A stretch of 64,000 nucleotides of DNA from Gemmatimonadota bacterium (GTDB lineage: Bacteria; Gemmatimonadota; Gemmatimonadetes; Gemmatimonadales; Gemmatimonadaceae): the NCBI GenBank assembly GCA_028287305.1, contig JAQBPX010000015.1, positions 248,001 to 312,000 of the forward strand, read 5' to 3'. Under the pieces are notes generated by a model, which saw only the letters and a program-made list of their open reading frames with translations, was not told where the DNA came from and ran no database searches. This document shows, piece by piece, positions 36,053-43,157 of the stretch. Positions within the stretch are counted from its first letter, which is position 1, and each line of letters starts with the position of its first letter. A program made the position numbers and the translations under genes.

Positions 36053-36775
36053 ATGCTCCGCGCGATCACGCTCGACTACTGGGACACGATCTACCTTGGC
36101 GCCGCTCTCCCCGAGCGCGGGGCGCGACGCCGTGAATCCGTGCGCCGGCTGCTCGCCCACTATGGCGCCGAGCTCGCGCCCGCGGCGCTCGACACGCTCT
36201 ACAAGGATTCCGGGCGCGAGACCGGTCGCTGGTGGAGCGAGGAGCATCGGGGTTACAGCGCGGCCGATCGCATCCAGTGGATGCTCGAGCGCGTCGGAGT
36301 GCGCGCCGTCGACAATTGCGAGGTACTCTCGGCCACGATCAGGGAAGTGGACGACGTGCTGCTCGAGATGCCGCCGTCACTGCTGCCCGGCGCTGCAGAG
36401 GGACTGCGAGCGCTCGCGGCGCGCGTGCCGCTGGCGATCATCAGCGACACGGGCTTCGCCAGCGGCGATGCGCAGAATCGCCTCCTCGCACAGGATGGCC
36501 TGCTCGACTGCTTCACCGCGACGATCTATTCCTGCGACGTGGGCCACACCAAGCCGAGGATCGAGATGTTCGACGCGGCGCGCTCGGCGCTGGGCGTGAG
36601 CGCGAGCGAGATCCTGCACGTGGGAGACCTGGAGCGCACCGACATCGCGGGGGCGCTGGCCGCGGGCTTTCGCGCGGTGCGCATCGACGTGGCGCGCGAG
36701 AGTGGGCCGAGTGCGGCGGAGATCGTGGTGCGGAGCTTTGCCGAATTGACCACGTATCTGCTGGGTCGGCTCTGA
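36053..36775 (+). CDS. HAD family hydrolase
   Basis: 240 residues. Motif I is ITLDYWDTIYL, where the first Asp is the nucleophile and the usual DxD second Asp is present in the DYWDT arrangement; motif II is IISDTGF; the motif III lysine lies in VGHTKPRIEMF; motif IV is LHVGDLERTDIAGALAAG. The cap is of the helical C1 type (residues about 20-90). Such enzymes dephosphorylate small metabolites, and the substrate is not predictable. The start is supported by an AGAGA purine run just upstream. Confidence 0.9.
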   Translation: MLRAITLDYWDTIYLGAALPERGARRRESVRRLLAHYGAELAPAALDTLYKDSGRETGRWWSEEHRGYSAADRIQWMLERVGVRAVDNCEVLSATIREVDDVLLEMPPSLLPGAAEGLRALAARVPLAIISDTGFASGDAQNRLLAQDGLLDCFTATIYSCDVGHTKPRIEMFDAARSALGVSASEILHVGDLERTDIAGALAAGFRAVRIDVARESGPSAAEIVVRSFAELTTYLLGRL

Positions 36776-36783
36776 CTCTGCTT

Positions 36784-36934
36784 CACTGAAACTGCCTCAA
36801 CGGCAACTGACTTGAGCCACGGGTTTCACGGGCGCCTGCTGCGCAGGCGCATCACTGCGATCGCTTGGCAATGACTGGCGCGCAGCTGCTCAGTGCACCT
36901 GGTGCTTTAGGGCTCTTGTTTGGTTTTTTCAGCG
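36784..36934. repeat. MITE-like inverted-repeat element, copy A
   Basis: About 150 bases running from CACTGAA to TTTTTTCAGCG. It matches copy B (37258-37411) in the opposite orientation, sharing TTGAGCCACGGGTTTCACGG and GCGCCTGCTGCGCAGGCGC. Internal short hairpins are conserved in both. Its right end encodes the last codons of the small gene 36907-37242. Confidence 0.8.
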
Positions 36935-37242
36935 AGCACCCTTGTCAGGTATCGCTGGCCCTCGCCGACGCGCTCGACCTCGACCGCGATCGCTTCGACC
37001 GACTGCTCCAGCCGAGTCATGCGCTCGGCATCCACCGCCGGGCGCTCGCGTTCCGTGGCAAGCTCGGCCAGCCGTTCCCGGTGCTGGAACCAGCGATAGA
37101 CCAGCGCGACAGGGATCGCGACGGCGATGGCGAGCGGAATGGCGACTTCGGGATTCAGCATCGTATGCGACTCTGTGGCTGGACGCGCGTGATGGGACGT
37201 CTCCTCAGTACGGTAATCATCCTCCGAAGGTTGCGTCGCCAT
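36907..37242 (-). CDS. Small membrane-anchored coiled-coil protein
   Basis: 111 residues from ATG 37242, or 84 from the internal ATG at 37161. There is one membrane segment (VAIPLAIAVAIPVALVYRWF) and then a charged helical region (RERLAELATERERPAVDAERMTRLEQSVEAIAVEVERVGEGQRYLTRVL) likely to form a coiled coil. The LEQSVEAIAVEVERVGEGQR segment is of a type I associate with small Gemmatimonadota proteins, which is a recollection, not a search. The gene is flanked by two inverted copies of a repeat element, and its C-terminal EKTKQEP is read from copy A. Confidence 0.65.
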   Translation of the reverse strand: MATQPSEDDYRTEETSHHARPATESHTMLNPEVAIPLAIAVAIPVALVYRWFQHRERLAELATERERPAVDAERMTRLEQSVEAIAVEVERVGEGQRYLTRVLAEKTKQEP

Positions 37243-37257
37243 CAGGACCACGCGCAA

Positions 37258-37411
37258 CACTGAAAAAACCTCAAAAGCAACTGCCCTGAGCCACGGGTTG
37301 CACTGAGCCGCTGCGCGGCTGACACTGCCATGTGATCGCAGTGTCGCGCCTGCGCAGCAGGCGCCCGTGAAACCCGTGGCTCAAGGCTGTTGCTGTTTGG
37401 TTTTTTCAGTG
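37258..37411. repeat. MITE-like inverted-repeat element, copy B
   Basis: A near-perfect palindrome in its outer 40 bases: CACTGAAAAAACC at the left is the reverse complement of GGTTTTTTCAGTG at the right, and TGAGCCACGGGTT pairs with AACCCGTGGCTCA. Two internal hairpins are centred near 37313 and 37357. It is in inverted orientation to copy A. No protein-coding potential is evident. Confidence 0.85.
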
Positions 37412-37425
37412 TGAGGGGGCAGCGC

Positions 37426-39738
37426 CTAGAACCGCGCATCGAGATACAGGAGCACCCTCGCCTGCTTCCTCGGAAAAACTCCCCTCGCCAGGTCGAGGCG
37501 GATGATCCCGTCGAACGCCGAGAGCCCCACTCCATAGCCACTGAGCGGACGCCCCACCTCCGACAGCTTCGTGCGGTCGCCCGTCCACCCGAGATCGCCG
37601 AACAGCGTGAGGCGATATCCGTCGAATGCGCGCGCCACCTCGCCGCGACCCAGCCAGAACGCATTCCCACTCTGCGCGCTGTCGGCACTCTGCCCGCGCA
37701 CGGTGGACGCACCGCCGAGGAACCAGCGGCGCTGCACGGGCAATTCGCCCACCGAGCTGCCGCCGCCAAGCGTGAGCGCGGCGATGAACTTCCGCGCCAG
37801 TTCACGCGAAAGACTCACCTCGAGCGCACCCCGGCCATACGTCGAATCACCGCCGGCGCCCTCGACGCGCAGGTCGGTGAAGCCGCGAAATCCATGCGGA
37901 TCCACGCCGTAGCTGTGCAGCTGCCGCACGCCCAGCCCGTAGAAGTTGCCGCTCGCCGCCGCGATGTTCGGCTCGAAGTCGTCGCCCACCAGCCCGCCCG
38001 TCCTCGTCTGCGTCGCCGCCTTCTGGTGCTCCGCAAACGCGCGCCAGTCGAGGTGTGCGCCACGCTCCGTGGTGAACTGCAGCTCAGCGCCCGCCGCGCG
38101 ATAGTAGAAGCCCTCATCGCGACCGAAGAGCGCCGACACGCCCGCACCGAAGGTGAGTGGATCGCCCCAGTCGTTCGCCGACACGAGCTTCGAGTATCCG
38201 TTCAGCCGGATGGTGCGGATGGCGTTCGACCGTGACACCCCGAACTCGAAGTTCGGCACCCTGTCCGAGAAGCCATACCGGCCCACCGCGCGCGCCGAGT
38301 AGCCACCGCCGAGGAGCTGCTCGACCGCGAGCCCGGTGGACAGCCCCTCCACGCGATTGAATCGCGTCATGCTCGGCCCGAACTGCACCCTGGGCGGCGG
38401 GAGCAACGCGAGCCGCGCAAGCGAGAACGGCGACTGTGCCCCCATGCGCAGCGACTCGTTGATCATGTTCTCACGATCCGCGCTTCCAAACGTGGAAGCG
38501 CCATCATCATAGATGGACGCAGGCAGCTCCGGCGAGTGCTCGAGCTTGTCCAGGTCGCAGGGCACGTGGACTTCCACCGGCAGCTGTCCCGCGCGCAGCT
38601 GCGTGACCACGCGCGACTCCGCGCCCGGCACGTCGCACTGCTCCAGTCCCTTCTCGCGCCGCCTGGCGCGCCGCACGCTGTCGGACGTCAGCACGCTGCT
38701 GTCGATCACGATCTTCGCGAGCGACATCGTGCCGTTCACGCTCGCATAGCTGAAGGTGTTCTCGAACTTCACCGGCACGTGTGCGAACATCGCCTGCATC
38801 CGCCCCTCGGCGGACTGCGAGCGCGGCAGCCAGAAGCGCCCCTCGTACAGGCCGTATTCCACGGTGATCGCTGTGATCTCCGCGCTCGCCGGCGAAAGGA
38901 GGCTGGAGAGCACGAACGTCATGATCTTCGGCGCCTTCTTCGTGCTGTCCTTCGACGTCACGCCGATCTTCATCGAGCTCGGCGCCGCCATGCGATAGAT
39001 GGCACGCACCAGGTGCCCGCTTTCCACGTCGATCCAGAGCGAGCCGACCAGGAGGTTCGACCGCGTCATGCGGGGCCGGATCTCGAGCTCCCTCAGCACG
39101 ATGGACTTTCCCGCCTGGAGGCGCAGGCTCACCTCGCCGCCCGTGCGATAGGTGTAGTACGCCTCGGCGCCGCCGGCGAGCGGGTTGATCAGCGAGCCCT
39201 CGCGTGACATTGCGACGTCTGCCCTCGCGCGCCCGCCGCCCGCCCACATCGCTTCCGATCCGGGGAAGTAGGGCACTGGCGACATCTCGAATTGCGTCGC
39301 CTGGTCGCGGAGCGCGTCGCGGTCCACCTTGTCGGAACCGGAGATGGGCACGGCGACGCGGGCGCCGAGCATGTCCACGCGGGCGCCGACGTCGCGCTGC
39401 CACTGGACGCGGGACGCGCTCTCGTGACGGTATGCCAGGTGCTCGCGGCCGATCGGGCCGATACTCGCGAACACCGAGAAGCGCTGCTTCGCGGTGGCGT
39501 CGTAGCTCGTGAGCGACGAGTCCTGGAGGATTCGCGTGCGCCGGGCGCGGGCGAGCAGCTCGCGGGCGGAGGAGTCGCGAAACGCCGATGCGAGGAGGGC
39601 CGCCGTGACGGGAATCGTCTTGCGGCGAACGCTGTCGACCGGCGCGGGGAGCGGGGTCGCGACCTGGAGGGCGAGAAGGGCCCAGAGCATCTTGCGGCGG
39701 GGAAGGGGCGGGGAGGGAAACGGGGTGCCGACGTCCAT
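37426..39738 (-). CDS. Outer-membrane beta-barrel protein, DUF5686/Omp85-like
   Basis: 770 residues from ATG 39738; a signal peptide core (MLWALLALQVATPLPA) follows the basic PRRK. The first 400 residues are an extracellular or periplasmic beta domain (VAVPISGSDKVDRDALRDQATQFEMSPVPYFPG, GSLWIDVESGHLVRAIYRM). From about 430 on, alternating aromatic/aliphatic strands indicate a barrel with surface-antigen features (RRWFLGGASTVRGQ, the family VRGY-like loop), ending in a C-terminal aromatic YLDARF for BAM recognition. It resembles DUF5686-type proteins of Bacteroidota. Function unknown; an ATG further inside (39690) is also possible. Confidence 0.82.
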   Translation of the reverse strand: MDVGTPFPSPPLPRRKMLWALLALQVATPLPAPVDSVRRKTIPVTAALLASAFRDSSARELLARARRTRILQDSSLTSYDATAKQRFSVFASIGPIGREHLAYRHESASRVQWQRDVGARVDMLGARVAVPISGSDKVDRDALRDQATQFEMSPVPYFPGSEAMWAGGGRARADVAMSREGSLINPLAGGAEAYYTYRTGGEVSLRLQAGKSIVLRELEIRPRMTRSNLLVGSLWIDVESGHLVRAIYRMAAPSSMKIGVTSKDSTKKAPKIMTFVLSSLLSPASAEITAITVEYGLYEGRFWLPRSQSAEGRMQAMFAHVPVKFENTFSYASVNGTMSLAKIVIDSSVLTSDSVRRARRREKGLEQCDVPGAESRVVTQLRAGQLPVEVHVPCDLDKLEHSPELPASIYDDGASTFGSADRENMINESLRMGAQSPFSLARLALLPPPRVQFGPSMTRFNRVEGLSTGLAVEQLLGGGYSARAVGRYGFSDRVPNFEFGVSRSNAIRTIRLNGYSKLVSANDWGDPLTFGAGVSALFGRDEGFYYRAAGAELQFTTERGAHLDWRAFAEHQKAATQTRTGGLVGDDFEPNIAAASGNFYGLGVRQLHSYGVDPHGFRGFTDLRVEGAGGDSTYGRGALEVSLSRELARKFIAALTLGGGSSVGELPVQRRWFLGGASTVRGQSADSAQSGNAFWLGRGEVARAFDGYRLTLFGDLGWTGDRTKLSEVGRPLSGYGVGLSAFDGIIRLDLARGVFPRKQARVLLYLDARF

Positions 39739-39851
39739 TCGACACGAGATCCTGACGATTGATCCCTTGTCACCGTCGCGGGGCACCCACATATACGGAA
39801 TCCGTACCTCACGGGCTTCAAATTTCGCCGATTCCTTTCCCGGGGCGACCG

Positions 39852-40352
39852 ATGACTGCTGCAGCCGTTCCGAACTCCACGCTCTCTCGCGATGCCGCGA
39901 AGCGACTCGTCCGCGCCGGCCTCGCCACGGGCGTGGTGGACTTCCTCTGGGCGGTGGTCCTCACGGCCTGCTACGGGAAGAGCCAGCTCAAGCTGTGGCA
40001 GGGCGTGGCGTCGGTGCCATTCGGGAAGGGCATGCTCGACGGAGGCCTCCCGACCGCCGCGATCGGCGTGGTGGTGCACTTCGGCGTCGCCTTCAGCTGG
40101 TCGGCGCTGCTCCTGGTGCTGCTGATGCGCTCCTCCTGGCTGCGAGGAGTGCTCGCGTCGCCCGGCGGCCTGTTCAAGGTGGCGGTGGTGTGGGGCCCGC
40201 TCATCTGGGCGGTGATGTCGCTCGTGATGATCCCGCTCTTCACCGGAAACCCGACCACGGTGAACGCGCGCTGGTTCATCCAGCTGGTGGGTCACGTGTT
40301 CTTCGTGGGGCTCCCGATGGCGTGGGGCCTCTCGGAACGGCGACGAAGCTGA
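39852..40352 (+). CDS. Membrane protein of YagU-like type, unknown role
   Basis: 166 residues from ATG 39852 with four hydrophobic segments: LATGVVDFLWAVVLTACYG, AIGVVVHFGVAFSWSALLLVLLM, VAVVWGPLIWAVMSLVMIPLF and FIQLVGHVFFVGLPMAWGL. This layout resembles YagU/DUF1440 inner-membrane proteins, some of which relate to acid resistance, but the match is by eye. It overlaps the SGNH-hydrolase gene by 31 bases if the latter starts at GTG 40322. Confidence 0.72.
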   Translation: MTAAAVPNSTLSRDAAKRLVRAGLATGVVDFLWAVVLTACYGKSQLKLWQGVASVPFGKGMLDGGLPTAAIGVVVHFGVAFSWSALLLVLLMRSSWLRGVLASPGGLFKVAVVWGPLIWAVMSLVMIPLFTGNPTTVNARWFIQLVGHVFFVGLPMAWGLSERRRS

Positions 40353-41428
40353 CTCGCGGGCGATCGTCGCTGCGCCAGCTTGCCGGCGCAGCAGCAGGAG
40401 TGGCAGTAGGGCTGCTCGCACTCGAGGCAGGGCTGCGCCCGTTCGAGACGCCGCAGTCCGAGCCGGTGCCGCGCATCGCGGCGGATTCGTTCTCCCTTCC
40501 GGTAGTGAGCGCTCGCCAGCTCGAGGAGGGGCTCGGCGTCGCCAACTATTCCTCGGCCGGCGCGCGGCTCACGGGTCACGACGTGCAGCGCGACGCACCC
40601 GTCGTGGTGTTGCTCGGCGATTCGTACGTGGCGGCGCGCGAGGTGCGCGACGACGAGACGATGGGTGCGCGCGCCGAGGAGTCGTTGCGCGCCGCTGGAA
40701 TGGCCGTGAACGTGCGGCAGTACGGCACCCGCGGTGCGACGCCGGCACTGTATGTGGCCAACGCGCGTGATCTGCTGCACAGGTGGGAACCCGCCGCGGT
40801 GGTGGTGGTGCTGTCGTACGACGACATCGATCATCATCCGCTCACCGAGGGCACTCCGCGCATTGCGATCGATGCGGGGAAGGGGACACTCGTTGGGAGC
40901 ATTCCCCCTGCACCGGCGGTTGCGAGCTCCGGCCTGCTCGCGCACTCCACCCTCTTGCGACTGTTCGCGCGGCGGCGACTCCAGCTGCTCGCGCGCAGTC
41001 CGCGCTTCATTCGCAACTGGTGGATTCGCAGCGGCCACCCCGCAAATCCCGGCGACCCGCTCGTGACCCGCGTGACGCCGGCGACGCCCGCCGAGCTCGA
41101 GGCCATTCCGCGCGTGGTCGTGCAGATGCTGCACGCCGCGTATGGCGAGCGCCTCGTGATCGCGTGGGTGTCGGAGGTGCGCTTGAGCGGACCACCCGTG
41201 AGCGAGTCGTACGAACGCGCGCTGTTCTCGGCGTGCGCCGCCGAAGGCGTGACGTGCCTTTCCGCCCGCGACGAAATGCTGGCCGCGCGCGACAGCGGGA
41301 TCATCCTCCGGGGGTTTCCGACCTCCACGCTCGGCGAGGGACACCTGAACGCAGCTGGGCATCGCGTGATGGGCGCGCTGATTGCGCGCGAGATCGAGTC
41401 ACGTCGGCGCTCGGCGATCAGGTACTGA
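40322..41428 (+). CDS. SGNH/GDSL-fold protein, AlgJ/AlgX-like, partner of MBOAT
   Basis: 368 residues if started at GTG 40322, which gives a basic N-terminus (TKLTRGRSSLRQ) before the membrane segment LAGAAAGVAVGLLALEAGL. SGNH block I is VVLLGDSYVAARE with nucleophile Ser101. Block V is LGEGHLNAAGH with His347; the usual catalytic Asp before GHLN is Glu339 here. The stop overlaps the MBOAT start by one base. In alginate and related polymers, a periplasmic SGNH protein transfers the acetyl group delivered by the MBOAT, so the pair is likely a two-step O-acylation system. No polymer synthase is nearby. Confidence 0.8.
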   Translation: MGPLGTATKLTRGRSSLRQLAGAAAGVAVGLLALEAGLRPFETPQSEPVPRIAADSFSLPVVSARQLEEGLGVANYSSAGARLTGHDVQRDAPVVVLLGDSYVAAREVRDDETMGARAEESLRAAGMAVNVRQYGTRGATPALYVANARDLLHRWEPAAVVVVLSYDDIDHHPLTEGTPRIAIDAGKGTLVGSIPPAPAVASSGLLAHSTLLRLFARRRLQLLARSPRFIRNWWIRSGHPANPGDPLVTRVTPATPAELEAIPRVVVQMLHAAYGERLVIAWVSEVRLSGPPVSESYERALFSACAAEGVTCLSARDEMLAARDSGIILRGFPTSTLGEGHLNAAGHRVMGALIAREIESRRRSAIRY

Positions 41429-42891
41429 TGTCGTTCGTCTCCTGGCAGTTCGTGCTCTTCTTCGCGCTCGTGCTGCTCGGGCTGCGGATCGCGCGCAGCC
41501 GCACCTCGCGACAGCTGCTGCTGCTCGTGGCGAGCTGCATATTCTACGCGAGTGGCACGCCGGTGCACTTGCTGGTGCTCGCGGTGCCCGCGGTGGTGGA
41601 CTTCATCTGCGCCCTGCGGATCGCCGAGAGCGACAATCGCGAAGTGCGGCGCCGCTGGCTGGTGCTCAGCGTGGCCAGCAACCTCGGCCTGCTCGCGTAC
41701 TTCAAGTATGCAGACTTCTTCGTCGGCACCATCGCGAGCCTCAGCGGCGCATCGGTGGCTACGCTCGGCATCGCGCTCCCCATCGGGATCTCGTTCTTCA
41801 CCTTCAAGACGCTCAGCTACACGATCGACGTCTACCGCGGCGAGATCCCGCCCTGCCGCAGCTGGCGGCAGTACGCGCTGTTCGTGTCGTTCTTTCCCGA
41901 GCTCGTCGCCGGCCCGATCGTGCGCGCCTCGGTGTTCCTGCCGCAGCTCGCGCGCGAGCTGGAGCCCAGCTGGCAGCGCGCGGCGGTCGGAGCGCAGGTC
42001 ATCCTGCTGGGGCTCACGAAGAAGCTGCTCATCGCCGACCGACTCGCGCTCTTCGCCGATCCGGTGTTCGCCACGCCGCAGGGCTACTCGGCCGGCACCA
42101 TCGCCTGGGCCGTGGTCGCCTACTCGTTGCAGATCTACTGCGACTTCTCGGGTTACTCGGACATGGCGATCGGCGTCGCGCGGATCATCGGCTTCGACCT
42201 GCCCGAGAACTTCAACATGCCGTACCTCGCGCGATCGGTGACGGAATTCTGGAGGCGCTGGCACATCACGCTCTCACAGTGGCTGCGCGACTACCTCTAC
42301 ATCCCACTCGGCGGCAACCGCCGCGGCCGCGCGCGCACGTACGTGAACCTGATGCTTACGATGCTGCTGGGCGGGCTGTGGCACGGGGCGCGCTGGAACT
42401 TCGTGCTGTGGGGACTGATCCACGGCGTTGCGCTGGCGGTGCACAAGCTGGTGGGTGAGCGCAGGTCCGTGACTGTGAAAGCCGCCGAGTCTCGCACGAC
42501 TTCGGTGCCGATGACGATCCTGAGCTGGGCCGCGACGTACCTGACCGTGTGCCTCGCCTGGATCTTCTTCCGCGCCCCGACGCTCTCGAACGCTACGTAC
42601 ATGCTGCGCAAGCTCGCCGGCTTCGAGCTAGGCGGCGCCGTGTGGCACTTCCTGCCGCTGTTCGAGCTATTGCCGCTGGTGATCCTGGCACATGTGGCCG
42701 GAGTCATGATCGCACGAAATGCAGCGCGCCCCAGCGACGCACTCGTAGTCCGCCCCAGCGCGATCAGCGGCCCCTATGCAGTGCTCCCGCGCGCCGGGTT
42801 CGTCTCGGCGTTCGTGCTCACGGTGTGGATCGGAGTCCTGTTCCTCTTCGCGCCGCTGCACACTTCGCCGTTCATCTACTTCCAGTTCTAG
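41428..42891 (+). CDS. MBOAT family O-acyltransferase (AlgI/DltB-like)
   Basis: 487 residues from ATG 41428, with about ten membrane segments. Typical stretches are NLGLLAYFKYADFF, LPIGISFFTFKTLSYTIDVYRGEIPP, FPELVAGPIVRASVFLPQL, YCDFSGYSDMAIGVARIIGFDLPENFNMPYLARSVTEFWRRWHITLSQWLRDYLYIPLGGNRRG and the catalytic His319 in GGLWHGARWNF. MBOATs move acyl groups across the membrane to cell-surface polymers. The preceding SGNH gene is its probable acceptor partner. Confidence 0.94.
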   Translation: MSFVSWQFVLFFALVLLGLRIARSRTSRQLLLLVASCIFYASGTPVHLLVLAVPAVVDFICALRIAESDNREVRRRWLVLSVASNLGLLAYFKYADFFVGTIASLSGASVATLGIALPIGISFFTFKTLSYTIDVYRGEIPPCRSWRQYALFVSFFPELVAGPIVRASVFLPQLARELEPSWQRAAVGAQVILLGLTKKLLIADRLALFADPVFATPQGYSAGTIAWAVVAYSLQIYCDFSGYSDMAIGVARIIGFDLPENFNMPYLARSVTEFWRRWHITLSQWLRDYLYIPLGGNRRGRARTYVNLMLTMLLGGLWHGARWNFVLWGLIHGVALAVHKLVGERRSVTVKAAESRTTSVPMTILSWAATYLTVCLAWIFFRAPTLSNATYMLRKLAGFELGGAVWHFLPLFELLPLVILAHVAGVMIARNAARPSDALVVRPSAISGPYAVLPRAGFVSAFVLTVWIGVLFLFAPLHTSPFIYFQF

Positions 42892-42903
42892 CGTTAGCGC
42901 GCC

Positions 42904-43091
42904 GGGGCCGGTTCCTCGGACTTCCGCGGAACAACTGAAGCGGACGACCGCGGAGACTGCAACTACAACTGATTCTTTGGAACGGCACACCGAGACGCGT
43001 CGGTGTGCCGTTCCAAAAGCACTGGCAGTTGTCGTTGCCCTGTCCGCGGACGTCCGCTTCAGTTCGTCCGTAAGTCCGAGGAGCCGGCCCC
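42904..43091. repeat. Long imperfect hairpin element, 188 bases
   Basis: Nearly the whole MBOAT-to-tex gap is one inverted repeat. Outer arms are GGGGCCGGTTCCTCGGACTT and its near reverse complement ending GAGGAGCCGGCCCC. Middle arms are AACTGAAGCGGACG with CGTCCGCTTCAGTT. The centre is a perfect 15-bp stem, 42979-42993 with 43000-43014, around GACGCG. A transcript in either direction would form one long rod. It does not match copies A-C, apart from a shared GCAACT-type segment. Mobile element or structured RNA. Confidence 0.85.
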
Positions 43092-43157
43092 AGCGCACCG
43101 GAGCACGGACAAATGTCAACCCGTTGAACCCACGCGCGCCGCGATTACTGTTGCTGC

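Noticed and set aside
36784-37411. Integron cassette with attC sites around the small gene
   Set aside because: The elements are palindromic and of attC-like length, but the GTTRRRY/RYYYAAC ends are not present and no integrase gene is visible.
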